Assembly: GCF_026625845.1 (NCBI RefSeq)
Contig: NZ_CP113066.1
Coordinates: forward strand, 62,001-126,000
From: Agrococcus sp. SL85
GTDB lineage: Bacteria > Actinomycetota > Actinomycetes > Actinomycetales > Microbacteriaceae
Direction: 5' to 3'
DNA length: 64,000 bases
This document shows positions 8,931 through 18,098 of this stretch, piece after piece; position 1 is the stretch's first letter, and every line of letters starts with the position of its first letter. The notes beneath the pieces were generated by a model. The model was not told where the DNA came from and did not search any database. It worked only from the letters and a program-made list of their open reading frames with translations. The position numbers and the translations under genes were made by a program.

Positions 8931-8936
8931 AGCCTA
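8931..8936 (-). promoter_or_regulatory. Leaderless -10 element for truB
   Basis: TAGGCT on the minus strand, 6 bases before the truB GTG. It faces the divergent TAGCCT of the PanE-like gene about 35 bases away. Confidence 0.6.
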
Positions 8937-8970
8937 GCCGCGCGCGGTCGGCGCCGCGTGCCGCCGTCGG

Positions 8971-8976
8971 TAGCCT
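8971..8976 (+). promoter_or_regulatory. Leaderless -10 element for the PanE-like gene
   Basis: TAGCCT, 6 bases before the ATG at 8983. Confidence 0.6.
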
Positions 8977-8982
8977 GGCGGC

Positions 8983-9975
8983 ATGGCGGGTGAGTGGACG
9001 CGGCAGCGCGTCGCGGTGATCGGCGCGGGCGCGATCGGGGGCGCGATCGCGGCGCGGCTCGACGCGATCGGGCACGAGGTCGTCGTCGTGGCGCGCGGCG
9101 AGAACCTCGCGGCGATCGAGCGGCACGGCCTCCGGCTGCGCGGCGCGCTCGGCGCCCACAACGCGCGCATCCCCGCGGTCGCCGCGCTCGAGGAGCGGCC
9201 CGAGGTCGCGATCCTCGCCACGAAGGCCACGGGCGCCGCGGCAGCGCTCGAGGCGAGCCGCGCGGCCCTCGCGGACGTGCCGCTGCTCGTCGTGCAGAAC
9301 GGCCTCGGCGGCGAGCGCGCCGCCGCGGCGCTGCTCGGGCACGAGCGCGTCGCGGGCGGCATCGCCCTCATGGCGGCCAACTCGATGGAGCCGGGCGTCG
9401 TCACCGTGACCGCGGCGGGCGACACGATCGTCGGCGGGCGGGAGGGCGCGCGGTTCGAGGCGCTCCTCGGCGAGGCGCTCCCGACCTCGCTCACCGCCTC
9501 GATCGAGGGCGCCCAGTGGACGAAGCTGCTCATCAACATGGTGAACGCGATCCCCGCGATCGTCGGCCGCTCGGTGCAGGACGTCATCCGCGACCCGGGC
9601 CTGCGCGCCGTGCTCGTCGCCTCGATGCGGGAGACGGCCCGCACCGGGCTCGCGGCGCGCGTGCGCTTCCAGCCGCTGCAGGGGCTCGGCCCCGCGCTCG
9701 TGCGGCTCGTCGCGTCGGCGCCGGACCGCGTCGCGTCGCTCGTGCCGCTGCGGATCGCCGACCGCCTCGGCGAGGTGCCGAACCTCGGCTCGACGCAGCA
9801 GTCGATCCGGCGCGGGCAGCCGACCGAGGTCGACGCGATCAACGGCGCCGTCGTCGAGGCGGCGGCGACCCTCGGCCTCGACGCCCCCGTGAACGCGGCG
9901 CTCGTCGGGCTCGTGCACGAGGTCGAGCGCACGGGGCGCTTCCTGCCCGCATCGACGGTGCGGGCGCTGGCCTAG
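8983..9975 (+). CDS. 2-dehydropantoate 2-reductase family protein (PanE-like)
   Basis: A 330-residue NADPH-dependent reductase of the ketopantoate reductase family. The Rossmann loop VIGAGAIGGAIAARL is near residue 7. The family signature ATKATGAAAAL and VVQNGLGGER follow in the N-domain, and the helical C-domain contains WTKLLINMVNAIPAI with the catalytic lysine, plus TEVDAINGAVV. If it is PanE it makes pantoate for coenzyme A; many actinobacterial paralogues have other substrates. The gene stands alone, divergent from truB and convergent with the kinase-like gene. Confidence 0.85.
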   Translation: MAGEWTRQRVAVIGAGAIGGAIAARLDAIGHEVVVVARGENLAAIERHGLRLRGALGAHNARIPAVAALEERPEVAILATKATGAAAALEASRAALADVPLLVVQNGLGGERAAAALLGHERVAGGIALMAANSMEPGVVTVTAAGDTIVGGREGARFEALLGEALPTSLTASIEGAQWTKLLINMVNAIPAIVGRSVQDVIRDPGLRAVLVASMRETARTGLAARVRFQPLQGLGPALVRLVASAPDRVASLVPLRIADRLGEVPNLGSTQQSIRRGQPTEVDAINGAVVEAAATLGLDAPVNAALVGLVHEVERTGRFLPASTVRALA

Positions 9976-9984
9976 CGCCTCCCC

Positions 9985-10016
9985 CTGCTGTGCGCCCGCA
10001 GGGCGCTCGCTAGCAG
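9985..10016. terminator. Bidirectional hairpin between convergent genes
   Basis: The inner stem is GCGCCC (9992-9997) with GGGCGC (10001-10006). The outer arms are CTGCT (9985-9989) and AGCAG (10012-10016). It sits between two converging stops and partly overlaps the end of the leftward gene. Confidence 0.5.
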
Positions 10017-10711
10017 CGGTCGTCGAAGACCTGTCGCGGCGCGCGCCAGTCGCTCGTGTCGATCACCATCGTCGCCCGCGCCCGCGGCCCTGTCTCGCGC
10101 TCGTAGCGATCGTGCGCCTCGCGGTAGCGCCTGTGGGAGTCGTGCTGCACGTCGGGGTGGGCGCCGTCGCGCGCGCGCAGCCGCTCGCCGCGCACGCGGT
10201 CGTCGGCCACGAGGAAGATGCTCGCGTGCCACTTGCCCGCGAGGGCGGGGCGCTGCAGGAAGACGCCGTCGACGATGAGGACGGCGTCGGGCCCGGCCGT
10301 GCGCCACTCCATCTCGATCGGCTGGTCGCGCTCGAGGTCGAACGCCGCCGTCTGGAAGCCCGTGGAGCCGCCCATGCGGAACGGCTGCAGCAGCACGCGG
10401 TCGAGCAGCTCGACGTCGAAGGCGTCCTCGTAGTAGCCCTTCGGGGAGTCCCGCCCCTGCCGGTACCGGAAGGCCTGCGGTCGGTGGAAGTCGTCGACGC
10501 TCGCGCGGAACGCCTCGACGCCCGCGCGCGCGAACGCCACCTGCAGCGCATCCGCGAAGCGCGTCTTGCCGACGGCGTCGCGGCCGTCGACGCCGATGAT
10601 CCTGCGGCCGCGCGGGCTGCGGCGCTGCAGCTGGTCGACGACGCGCGTGTAGAGCTCCTTCTGCTCGGGCGTCCAGGACGCGGCGCGCATGAGGAGGGAG
10701 CGGTCGACCAT
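10010..10711 (-). CDS. Uridine kinase-like P-loop protein
   Basis: A 233-residue P-loop kinase. The Walker A motif GVDGRDAVGKT is near residue 41. The SVDDFHRP segment (D-D-F-H-R) and VLIVDGVFLQRP match the uridine kinase/phosphoribulokinase fold, with a lid-like arginine-rich region (DDRVRGERLRARDG). Probably a nucleoside or small-molecule kinase; its substrate is not shown by the sequence. It starts 6 bases after a TAGGCT element. Confidence 0.85.
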   Translation of the reverse strand: MVDRSLLMRAASWTPEQKELYTRVVDQLQRRSPRGRRIIGVDGRDAVGKTRFADALQVAFARAGVEAFRASVDDFHRPQAFRYRQGRDSPKGYYEDAFDVELLDRVLLQPFRMGGSTGFQTAAFDLERDQPIEMEWRTAGPDAVLIVDGVFLQRPALAGKWHASIFLVADDRVRGERLRARDGAHPDVQHDSHRRYREAHDRYERETGPRARATMVIDTSDWRAPRQVFDDRC

Positions 10712-10717
10712 GCGGCA

Positions 10718-10723
10718 AGCCTA
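10718..10723 (-). promoter_or_regulatory. Leaderless -10 element for the uridine-kinase-like gene
   Basis: TAGGCT on the minus strand, 6 bases upstream of the ATG at 10711. Confidence 0.6.
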
Positions 10724-10752
10724 GGCCGGGCGCGTGCGCGGCCGCCGAGAGC

Positions 10753-12075
10753 TCAGCGCATCGCCGAGGGCGCGGCGAGGCCGCGCCTGCCGTACGAGAG
10801 CCGGCGCAGGAGCGCCTCCGCCGGGCCGCGCCTGCCGCCGCGCTCGAGCACCGCCGCGACGGCGAGCGTCACGAGCCACACCGCGACCGCGAGCCCGGCC
10901 GCCTGCAGCGGCGAGAGCACGCCGCCGAGCCCGAGCCCCCAGGCCGCCAGCAGCGGCGCGAAGAGCACCGACTGCACGAGGTAGCAGGAGAGCGAGCGCT
11001 TGCCGACGGCCGCGACCGCGCGGCTCACCGCGCCCTGCCGGTCGCCGATGGCCGCTGCGACGAGGCCGAAGAGCGCGGCGTAGCCGACGCCGCCCGCGAT
11101 GCCCGCGAGCATCGAGAGGCCCATGGTCGCCCAGCCGAGGGCGGGCTCGAAGAGGAGCCCGGCATGCTGGGCGGCCGCGAGCGCGCCGCCCGTCCAGCCG
11201 ATCGCGATGCCGCCGACGGCGATCCGCACGAGCGCGCGGCGGTGCTCGGCGGGGCGGTCGAGGAGGCCGCGGCGCGCGGCGAGGATGCCGAGCACGACCG
11301 CGAGCGGCACCGAGAGGCCGAGCAGCTGCAGCGGGGTGGCGACGAGCCAGGCGCCGATGCTGTCGAGGGCGAACCGCAGGTAGTCCCCCTCCCCCGCCGC
11401 CTGCTGCAGCAGCGCGCCGCCGAACCCCGCGGGGTCGCCCGCGACGCCCGTGCTCAGCACGAGCCCGCCCGCGAGGCCCAGGAGGCCCACGAGCAGCAGC
11501 ACGCCCGCCATGCTCCACGCGACGACGGCGAGGACGCGGTCGGAGCGGCGCAGCAGCAGCGCGGCGACCACGAGCCCCGTGAGCCCGTAGGCACCCACGA
11601 TGTCGCCGAACCAGAGCAGGAGCGCGTGCACGGCGCCGAGCGCGAGCATCCACGCATGACGGCGCTGCAGCAGCCCGCGCGCCCGACGCCAGGGCGTCCC
11701 GGCAGCCGACTGGCGGCTGTAGAGCTGCCACATGCCGTAGCCGAAGAGGAACGCGAAGAGCGGGTAGGAGCGGCCGTCGATCGCGACGAGCGAGACGACC
11801 TGCCACGCGAGGTCGGCGCCGCCGTGCCCCAGCTGGTGGGCGGTCGTGACCGCCTGCTCGCGGCCGTGGAGCCACCACGGCACGTTCGCGAGCGCGATGA
11901 GGAGCAGCATGAGGCCGCGCGCGAGGTCGGGCGCGAGGCTGCGGCCGCGCGCGGCGGTCGCCGCAGCCGCGAGGTCCACCTCGAGCCGGGGATCGGCGGG
12001 CGCGGCTGCCTGGACGGGCATGGGAGGCGCGGCCCGGTGGGCGTGCTGGGCGGGGTGGGCGTCGGGATGGCTCAC
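10753..12075 (-). CDS. DUF418 domain-containing membrane protein
   Basis: A 440-residue multi-pass membrane protein. After a polar His/Pro-rich N-terminus of about 45 residues come roughly ten helices. Family features are the LARGLMLLLIALANVPWW start, the FAFLFGYGMWQLY segment and the C-terminal VGKRSLSCYLVQSVLFAPLL block, which define DUF418. The biochemical role of the family is not settled; it is distantly like acyltransferase-3 membrane enzymes. It starts at a GTG 7 bases after TACCGT, divergent from mutY. Confidence 0.85.
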   Translation of the reverse strand: MSHPDAHPAQHAHRAAPPMPVQAAAPADPRLEVDLAAAATAARGRSLAPDLARGLMLLLIALANVPWWLHGREQAVTTAHQLGHGGADLAWQVVSLVAIDGRSYPLFAFLFGYGMWQLYSRQSAAGTPWRRARGLLQRRHAWMLALGAVHALLLWFGDIVGAYGLTGLVVAALLLRRSDRVLAVVAWSMAGVLLLVGLLGLAGGLVLSTGVAGDPAGFGGALLQQAAGEGDYLRFALDSIGAWLVATPLQLLGLSVPLAVVLGILAARRGLLDRPAEHRRALVRIAVGGIAIGWTGGALAAAQHAGLLFEPALGWATMGLSMLAGIAGGVGYAALFGLVAAAIGDRQGAVSRAVAAVGKRSLSCYLVQSVLFAPLLAAWGLGLGGVLSPLQAAGLAVAVWLVTLAVAAVLERGGRRGPAEALLRRLSYGRRGLAAPSAMR

Positions 12076-12082
12076 GGGATCG

Positions 12083-12088
12083 ACGGTA
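12083..12088 (-). promoter_or_regulatory. Leaderless -10 element for the DUF418 gene
   Basis: TACCGT on the minus strand, 7 bases before the GTG at 12075. It is 13 bases from the divergent mutY element. Confidence 0.55.
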
Positions 12089-12101
12089 CGGAGGCGCGGT
12101 C

Positions 12102-12107
12102 TACGCT
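12102..12107 (+). promoter_or_regulatory. Leaderless -10 element for mutY
   Basis: TACGCT, 6 bases before the ATG at 12114. Confidence 0.55.
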
Positions 12108-12113
12108 GGCTGG

Positions 12114-12989
12114 ATGCTCGGTGCCCCCGACCTCGACGCGCTCGCCGACTGGTACCGCGAGCACGCCCGCGACCTGCCCTGGCGGCGGCCGGACTTCGAC
12201 GCCTGGGGCACGCTCGTGAGCGAGATCATGCTGCAGCAGACGCAGGTGGCCCGCGTGCGCATCGCGATCGACGAGTGGCTGGCGCGGTGGCCCACGCCCG
12301 AGGCGCTCGCCGACGCCCCCACCCACGAGGTGCTGCGGCAGTGGGGCACGCTCGGCTACCCGCGCCGTGCGCTGCGGCTGCAGGACGCGGCGCGAGCGAT
12401 CGCCGAGCGCCACGGCGGCGTCGTGCCGCGCGACGTCGACGAGCTCCTCGCGCTCCCCGGCGTGGGCGACTACACGGCACGCGCCGTGGCCGTCTTCCAC
12501 TTCGGCGACCGCCACCCGGTCGTCGACACGAACGTGCGCCGCGTCGTCGCGCGCGCCGTCCACGGGCAGGGCGAGCAGGGCCCCGCCGCGCGCCGCGACC
12601 TCGCCGACGTCGAGGCGCTGCTGCCCGAGGCGCGCGCCGACGCCGCCGTCGTCTCGATCGCGCTCATGGAGCCTCGGCGCCCTCGTGTGCACCGCGCGCA
12701 CCCCCGACTGCGAGGCGTGCCCGCTCGCGGCGGCGTGCGCGTGGCGCGCGGCGGGCCATCCCGCCTACGAGGGGCGCCGCGCGCCGCGGCAGCCGCGCTT
12801 CGCGGGGAGCGACCGCCAGGCCCGGGGAACGGTGCTGCGGGCGCTCCGCGGGCTCGACGGTCCGCTCGCCGAGGCGGAGCCTGCCGGCCCTGTGGCCGGA
12901 CGCCGAGCAGCCTGGAGCGGGCGCTCGCCTCCCTCGCCGAGGACGGCCTCGTCGTGCGCGAGGGCGGCTCGGTCAGCCTGCCCGACTAG
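12114..12989 (+). CDS. mutY: A/G-specific adenine DNA glycosylase (three apparent frameshifts)
   Basis: MutY removes adenine mispaired with 8-oxoguanine. Visible are SEIMLQQTQV with the catalytic glutamate near residue 37, the helix-hairpin-helix LPGVGDYTA, and VVDTNVRRV with the catalytic aspartate. Three extra bases (12672-12673, 12880-12881, 12911-12912) each make AGCCT where AGCT is expected. Removing them gives one 290-residue protein that includes the iron-sulfur motif C-x6-C-x2-C-x5-C around residues 195-211 and ends GGSVSLPD. The C-terminal NUDIX-like 8-oxoG domain of long MutY proteins is missing, as in the short actinobacterial form. Confidence 0.9.
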   Translation: MLGAPDLDALADWYREHARDLPWRRPDFDAWGTLVSEIMLQQTQVARVRIAIDEWLARWPTPEALADAPTHEVLRQWGTLGYPRRALRLQDAARAIAERHGGVVPRDVDELLALPGVGDYTARAVAVFHFGDRHPVVDTNVRRVVARAVHGQGEQGPAARRDLADVEALLPEARADAAVVSIALMEPRRPRVHRAHPRLRGVPARGGVRVARGGPSRLRGAPRAAAAALRGERPPGPGNGAAGAPRARRSARRGGACRPCGRTPSSLERALASLAEDGLVVREGGSVSLPD

Positions 12990-12992
12990 CCT
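12987..12992 (+). promoter_or_regulatory. Leaderless -10 element for the RNB ribonuclease, built on the mutY stop codon
   Basis: TAGCCT, whose first three bases are the mutY stop TAG (12987-12989). The next ATG follows after 7 bases at 13000, so the element could give the ribonuclease its own leaderless mRNA inside the mutY operon. Confidence 0.5.
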
Positions 12993-12999
12993 CGGCGCC

Positions 13000-14425
13000 A
13001 TGCCCGCACGACACCAGCGGCTCCGCGACGGCGACGGCGCCCTCGCGGCTGCGCTCGCCGCGATCCGCGCCGACCTCGAGCCTGCCCGAGGCCTTCCCCG
13101 CCGAGGCGGAGGCGGAGGCCGCGCGGCTCGCGGCGGCCCCTCCCCTGCCCGACGCCGACGCGACCGACGTGCCCTTCGTGACGATCGATCCGCCCGGCTC
13201 CACCGACCTCGACCAGGCGCTGCACCTCGCGCGCGAGGGAGCGGGCATCGTCGTCCGCTACGCGATCGCGGACGTGTCGGCCTTCGTCGCACCCGGAGGC
13301 GCGATCGACGCCGAGGCGCGGCGCCGCGGCCAGACGCTCTACGCGCCCGACGCGCGCATCCCCCTCCACCCGACCGCGCTCTCGGAGGGCGCCGCGAGCC
13401 TGCTGCCCGGCGAGGAGCGTGCGGCGCTCGTCTGGACGTTCCGGCTCGACGCCGACGGCAGGCCCACCGCCACGGCGCTCGAGCGGGCGCGGGTGCGCTC
13501 GCGCGAGCAGCTGACCTACGAGGACGCCCAGCGGCGCGTCGACGCGGGCGACCCGATGCTGGCGCTGCTGCGCGAGGTCGGCGAGGCGCGCATCGCGCTC
13601 GAGGCGGAGCGCGACGGCGCGAGCCTCGACATGCCCGAGGAGGAGGTCGTGGCCGAGGACGGCCGCTGGAGCCTGCGTCGCCGCGCCCTGCTGCCGGTGG
13701 AGCGCTGGAACGCGCAGCTGTCGCTGCTGACGGGCATGGAGGCCGCGCGCCTCATGCTCGAGGCCGGCGTGGGGATCGTGCGCACGATGCCCTCGCCGCC
13801 CGCCCCCGACGTGCGGCGGTTCCGGCAGGAGGTCGCGGCGATCGGCGAGACCTGGGCCGAGGACGAGCACTACGGCGCGTTCCTGCGGCGGCTCGACCGG
13901 GAGAAGCCCACGACGCTCGCGATCCTGCAGGCCGCGCGGCGCCTGTTCCGCGGCGCCGGGTACACGCTCGTGACGCCCGCGACGCGCGCCGAGGACGTCG
14001 AGCAGGCCGCGATCGGCGCCCCGTACGCGCACGTGACGGCGCCGCTGCGGCGGCTGGTCGACCGCTTCGGCCTCACGATCTGCGAGGCGGTCGCGAACGG
14101 GCGCGAGGCGCCCGCGTGGGCCGTCGAGGGGCTCGAGGGCCTGCCGGGGGTCATGCAGTCGTCGAGCGCGCTCGCCGGCCGGCTCGAGCGCGAGAGCGTC
14201 GATGCGGTCGAGATCGCGGTGCTCGAGGACCGCGTGGGCGAGGACTTCGACGCGGTCGTCGTCGAGCGCCGCGACGCCGGCGCGACCGTCCAGCTGCTCG
14301 ACCCGCCCGCCGAGGCCGGCTGCGACACCGACGCCGAGCCGGGCGAGCGCATCCGCGCCAGGCTCGTGGAGGCCGACCTCGCGGCCCGCCGCCTGCGCTT
14401 CGCGGAGGCGCCGGCGGCGGGCTGA
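13000..14425 (+). CDS. RNB domain-containing ribonuclease (apparent frameshift)
   Basis: A 3'-5' exoribonuclease of the RNase II/RNase R family. After residue 27 the frame breaks at an extra base in 13081-13082 (AGCCTG for AGCTG). Corrected, the protein has 474 residues. The RNB core begins at VPFVTIDPPGSTDLDQALHLA with the metal-binding aspartates, followed by AIADVSAFV, GQTLYAPD, RIPLHP and APYAHVTAPLRRLVDR. There are no clear N-terminal cold-shock domains, and the C-terminal S1-like part is short. Its stop is 2 bases from the converging rbfA stop. Confidence 0.9.
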
Positions 14426-14427
14426 GC

Positions 14428-14865
14428 TCAGTCCTCGGGGTCGAGCTCGCGGGGCTTGCGGTAGGGGTCGGCCTCGCCGGCGTACTGCGCGCTCGACGCC
14501 GCGTCGTGGCTCTGCCTGTCGCGCACGCGCGCCTCGTCGAGCAGGTGCTCGATCGTCGACGCCGACTCCGGCAGCGCGTCGAGCATGAACTCGATCGACG
14601 GCGTGAGCCTGAGGCTCAGGCCCTTGCCGAGCTCGCGGCGCACGACGCCCTTCGCGCTCGAGAGCGCCGCCGTCGTGTCGGCCCGCTCCTCGTCGGTGCC
14701 GAGCACCGTGTAGAAGATCGTCGCGTGCTGCAGATCGCCCGTGACGCGCACGTCGGTGATCGTCACGAAGCCCAGCCGCGGATCCCGCACCTCGCGCTCG
14801 AGCGCGCGGACGGTGATCTCGCGGATGCGGTCGGCGACCTTCCTCGCCCTGGGGTTCTCGCTCAT
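14428..14865 (-). CDS. rbfA: 30S ribosome-binding factor A
   Basis: A 145-residue RbfA, a KH-fold factor for late 30S maturation and 16S rRNA 5'-end processing. Typical features are ARKVADRIREI near the N-terminus, VRDPRLGFVTITDVRVTGDLQ and the LTPSIEFMLD segment, followed by a charged tail. The start is the ATG at 14865, preceded on the minus strand by a good AGGAGGG ribosome site. It follows infB, separated by a strong hairpin, and converges with the RNB ribonuclease. Confidence 0.93.
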   Translation of the reverse strand: MSENPRARKVADRIREITVRALEREVRDPRLGFVTITDVRVTGDLQHATIFYTVLGTDEERADTTAALSSAKGVVRRELGKGLSLRLTPSIEFMLDALPESASTIEHLLDEARVRDRQSHDAASSAQYAGEADPYRKPRELDPED

Positions 14866-14911
14866 GGCTCGTCCCTCCTGCTCCCTGTGGGAGCGATCCT
14901 GCCTGGAGACG

Positions 14912-14941
14912 CCTGTGGGGCGGCCGAGGCCGCCCCACAGG
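14912..14941 (-). terminator. 14-bp perfect hairpin between infB and rbfA
   Basis: CCTGTGGGGCGGCC (14912-14925) and its exact complement (14928-14941) are separated by two bases. It lies directly after the infB stop and before the rbfA ribosome site. No U-tract is present, so it may be a partial terminator or an RNA-processing or stability element that sets infB and rbfA levels apart. Confidence 0.5.
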
Positions 14942-14953
14942 TCGTCGATGCGA

Positions 14954-17671
14954 TCAGTCGCGCGGCTTCTCGACCATCTCGGTGGTCTCGATCTCGTCGC
15001 CAAGCTGGATGTCGTTGAACTTGCCGAGGCCGATGCCGCACTCGAAGTCCGTGCGGACCTCGGTGACGTCGTCCTTGAAGCGGCGCAGCGACTCGATGGC
15101 GAGCCCGTCGGCCAGCACGACGCCGTCGCGGATGACCCGCGCCTTCGCGTTGCGCGTGATCGTGCCCGAGCGCACGATGACACCGGCGATGTTGCCGAAC
15201 TTCGAGGAGCGGAAGACCTCGCGGATCTCCGCGACGCCCGACTGGACCTCCTCGTACTCCGGCTTCAGCATGCCCTTCAGCGAGTTCTCGATGTCCTCGA
15301 TCGCCGCGTAGATGACGTTGTAGAAGCGGACGTCCACGCCCTCGCGGGCGGCGCGCTCGCGCGCCTTCGTGTCGGGGCGGACGTTGAAGCCGATGATGAC
15401 GGCCGAGTCGACGGTCGCGAGGCTCACGTCGGACTCCGTGATGGCGCCGACGCCGCGGTGGATGATGCGCAGGTCGACCGAGTCGTCGACCTCGATCTTC
15501 ATGAGCGACTCCTCGAGCGCCTCCACGGCACCCGACACGTCGCCCTTGATGATGAGGTTGAGCGTCTCGACCTTGCCCTGCTCGAGCGCCAGGCGGAAGT
15601 CCTCGAGCGAGAGGCGCTTGCGCGCCTTGGCGAGCAGCGCGTTGCGCTCGACGGCCTCGCGCTTCTCGGCGATCTGACGAGCCGTGCGGTCCTCCTCGGT
15701 GACGAGGAAGGTGTCGCCGGCGCGCGGGACGCTCGAGAGGCCCTGCACCTGGACGGGCATCGACGGGCCGGCCTCCTCGACCAGCTCGCCGCGGTCGTCG
15801 ACCATCGCGCGGACGCGGCCGTAGGCCGTGCCTGCGACGATCGCGTCGCCGACGCGCAGCGTGCCGGACTGGATGAGCACGGTCGCCACCGAGCCGCGGC
15901 CCTTGTCGAGCTTCGCCTCGATCGCGACGCCGCGCGCCTCCTTGTTCGGGTTCGCGCGCAGGTCGAGACCCGCGTCGGCCGTGAGGAGGACCGCCTCGAG
16001 GAGGTCCTCGATGCCGATCTTCGCGAGCGCGGAGACGTCGACGAACATCGTGTCGCCGCCGTACTCCTCGGCCACGAGGCCGTACTCGGTGAGCTGCTGG
16101 CGCACCTTGGCGGGGTTCGCGCCCTCCTTGTCGACCTTGTTGACCGCGACCACGATCGGCACGTCGGCCGCCTGGGCGTGGTTCAGCGCCTCGATCGTCT
16201 GGGGCATGATGCCGTCGTCGGCCGCGACCACGAGGATCGCGATGTCGGTCACCTGCGCACCGCGGGCACGCATGGCGGTGAACGCCTCGTGACCCGGGGT
16301 GTCGATGAAGGTGATCGCGCGGTCCTCGCCCTCGTGCTCCTGCCAGACCTGGTAGGCGCCGATGTGCTGGGTGATGCCGCCGGCCTCGCCGTCGATGACG
16401 TTCGCGCCGCGGATGGCGTCGAGCAGTCGCGTCTTGCCGTGGTCGACGTGGCCCATGACCGTGACGACGGGCGAGCGGTACTCGAGGTCCTCGTCGGTCT
16501 CGTCCTCGAGCTCCTGCTCGAGGTCGAGGCCGAAGCCGCCGAGCAGCTCCTTGTCCTCGTCCTCGGGGCTGACGATCTGGACCTTGTAGCCCAGCTCGGC
16601 GCCCAGCAGCTCGAAGGTGGTCTCGTCGAGCGACTCCGTCGCCGTCGCCATCTCGCCGAGGTGGAAGAGCACGGTGACGAGGTCGCCGGGGCTCGCGTCG
16701 ATCTTCTCGGCGAAGTCGGCGATCGAGGCGCCGCGGCGCATGCGGATGACGGTGTCGCCGTCGCCGCGACGGATCTTGACGCCGCCGACCGTCGGGGCCT
16801 CGCGCATCTCGAACTCGAGGCGCTTCGTGCGCTTCGACTTGCGCGACTTCGCCTTGCCGCCGCCCTTGCCGAACGCGCCGGCGGTGCCGCCGCGACCGCG
16901 ACCGCCGCCGCGGCCCGCGAACGCGGGGCCGCCGCGACCGGGAGCGCCGCGACCGGGCGCGCCCTGGCCGGGACGCTGGAAGCCGCCGCCCGCACCGGGA
17001 CGGCCGCCGCCGCCGGGGCGGGGCGAGCCGGGACGCGGGGAGCCGGGGCGCGGGGCGCCCGGGCGGGGCGCACCGGGACGCGGCGCGGCCGGGCGGGGAC
17101 CGCCGGGGCCCGCCGACCCCTGGCGGCTCGTGAACGGGTTGTTGCCGCCGCGCGGCCGGCCCATGCCCTGGCTCGACGCGAACGGGTTGTTGCCGGGGCG
17201 GGGCGCGCCGGGGCGGCCCATGGGGCGCGGGATCGCGCTGGGCGTCGGGGCACCGGGCGTCGGCGCACCGGCTGCCGGAGCGCCGGGGGTCGGTGCGTCG
17301 CCCTGCGGCGCGGCCGGAGCCGCCTCCGCGGGCGCGGCGGGCGCGGCCGGAGCCGCGGGGGCCGGGGCGGGCGCCTCGGCGGCGGGGGCCTCGGCCGCGG
17401 GCTTCGCGGCCGGCTTGGCCGCGGGCTTCGCGGCCGGCGACTTCGACGCCGGCTTGGCGGCGGCGGGCTTCGCCGCTGCCGGGGCCGCGTCGGCGGGCGC
17501 GCCGACGTGGCCGTCCGCCTCGAGGGCGGCCTTGAGCTTCCGGGCGACCGGGGGCGCGATCGCCGAGGCGGGTCCCTTGACGAACTCGCCCATCTCCTTG
17601 AGCTTGGCCATGGCGACCTTGCTCTCGACGCCGATCTCGGCGGCGATCTCGTGCACGCGGGGGTTAGCCAC
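14954..17671 (-). CDS. infB: Translation initiation factor IF-2
   Basis: A 905-residue IF-2, the GTPase that places initiator tRNA on the 30S subunit. Order of parts: N-terminal IF2N helix ([19 protein letters not shown]), a long Ala/Pro/Gly/Arg-rich low-complexity region of about residues 50-280, a second IF2N ([21 protein letters not shown]), then the G domain with [22 protein letters not shown] and NKVDKE, and C-terminal IF-2 domains ending [12 protein letters not shown]. The GTG start at 17671 has GGAG upstream. The infB leader holds a 9-bp hairpin close to the ribosome site. Confidence 0.96.
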   Translation of the reverse strand: MANPRVHEIAAEIGVESKVAMAKLKEMGEFVKGPASAIAPPVARKLKAALEADGHVGAPADAAPAAAKPAAAKPASKSPAAKPAAKPAAKPAAEAPAAEAPAPAPAAPAAPAAPAEAAPAAPQGDAPTPGAPAAGAPTPGAPTPSAIPRPMGRPGAPRPGNNPFASSQGMGRPRGGNNPFTSRQGSAGPGGPRPAAPRPGAPRPGAPRPGSPRPGSPRPGGGGRPGAGGGFQRPGQGAPGRGAPGRGGPAFAGRGGGRGRGGTAGAFGKGGGKAKSRKSKRTKRLEFEMREAPTVGGVKIRRGDGDTVIRMRRGASIADFAEKIDASPGDLVTVLFHLGEMATATESLDETTFELLGAELGYKVQIVSPEDEDKELLGGFGLDLEQELEDETDEDLEYRSPVVTVMGHVDHGKTRLLDAIRGANVIDGEAGGITQHIGAYQVWQEHEGEDRAITFIDTPGHEAFTAMRARGAQVTDIAILVVAADDGIMPQTIEALNHAQAADVPIVVAVNKVDKEGANPAKVRQQLTEYGLVAEEYGGDTMFVDVSALAKIGIEDLLEAVLLTADAGLDLRANPNKEARGVAIEAKLDKGRGSVATVLIQSGTLRVGDAIVAGTAYGRVRAMVDDRGELVEEAGPSMPVQVQGLSSVPRAGDTFLVTEEDRTARQIAEKREAVERNALLAKARKRLSLEDFRLALEQGKVETLNLIIKGDVSGAVEALEESLMKIEVDDSVDLRIIHRGVGAITESDVSLATVDSAVIIGFNVRPDTKARERAAREGVDVRFYNVIYAAIEDIENSLKGMLKPEYEEVQSGVAEIREVFRSSKFGNIAGVIVRSGTITRNAKARVIRDGVVLADGLAIESLRRFKDDVTEVRTDFECGIGLGKFNDIQLGDEIETTEMVEKPRD

Positions 17672-17679
17672 TTACTCTC

Positions 17680-17702
17680 CTGTCCTGGTCCGCCCAGGAC
17701 AG
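17680..17702 (-). promoter_or_regulatory. 9-bp hairpin in the infB leader
   Basis: CTGTCCTGG (17680-17688) and CCAGGACAG (17694-17702) form a perfect stem with a 5-base loop. On the minus strand the stem ends at the GGAG ribosome site of infB. It could hide or expose that site, or be a processing point between ylxR and infB. Confidence 0.4.
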
Positions 17703-17744
17703 GGCGGACGTCACTTGCTGACGGGTCTCATCTCGAGCCGCTCA

Positions 17745-18026
17745 TCAGTTGTCCATTGGCCGTTCGTTCCTTCGGTCGGGGCTCTGGCCGAGCCCGTCCT
17801 GTGCCCATCGTGCGATGGGTCCGGTGTCCAGGTGCTGGCGCAGCGCCCGCGGGATCGCGCGGATCGCGCGCTCCGCGCACTGCTGCGTCGGATGCACCCA
17901 CGCGCCTCGGCCGGGAAGCCGTCGACCTTGGTCGACGACCGCCTGACCGCCCTGCGCGCCGATCCGCACGAGGATTGCGGATTCGGAGCGCGCGCGGCAG
18001 CCAAGACACGTTCGGATGACCCCCAC
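17745..18026 (-). CDS. ylxR: YlxR family RNA-binding protein
   Basis: A 93-residue DUF448/YlxR protein from the nusA-infB operon. The signature RTCLGCR is at residues 5-11, followed by LVRI and GRGAWVHPTQQCAERAI. The start is the GTG at 18026; the frame stays open upstream but homology begins here. Family members bind RNA, and in Bacillus the protein has been linked to RNase P and to transcription control. It is between nusA and infB as usual, but the nusA-ylxR gap is unusually long (202 bases) and repeat-rich. Confidence 0.85.
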   Translation of the reverse strand: MGVIRTCLGCRARSESAILVRIGAQGGQAVVDQGRRLPGRGAWVHPTQQCAERAIRAIPRALRQHLDTGPIARWAQDGLGQSPDRRNERPMDN

Positions 18027-18098
18027 TCTACCGCACGACACGCCCGGGCGCTGTGGCTCGCCCGGAGGCGACCCTCCCCCGCGCACCCCGCCACCGAG

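Noticed and set aside
12114..12989. mutY as a pseudogene or phase-variable gene
   Set aside because: All three shifts are the same AGCT to AGCCT change found in eight other genes. There is no simple repeat that could slip, and the corrected protein is complete.
16900..17500. Low-complexity Pro/Gly/Ala repeats as a tandem-repeat locus
   Set aside because: These are the normal disordered N-terminal region of actinobacterial IF-2.
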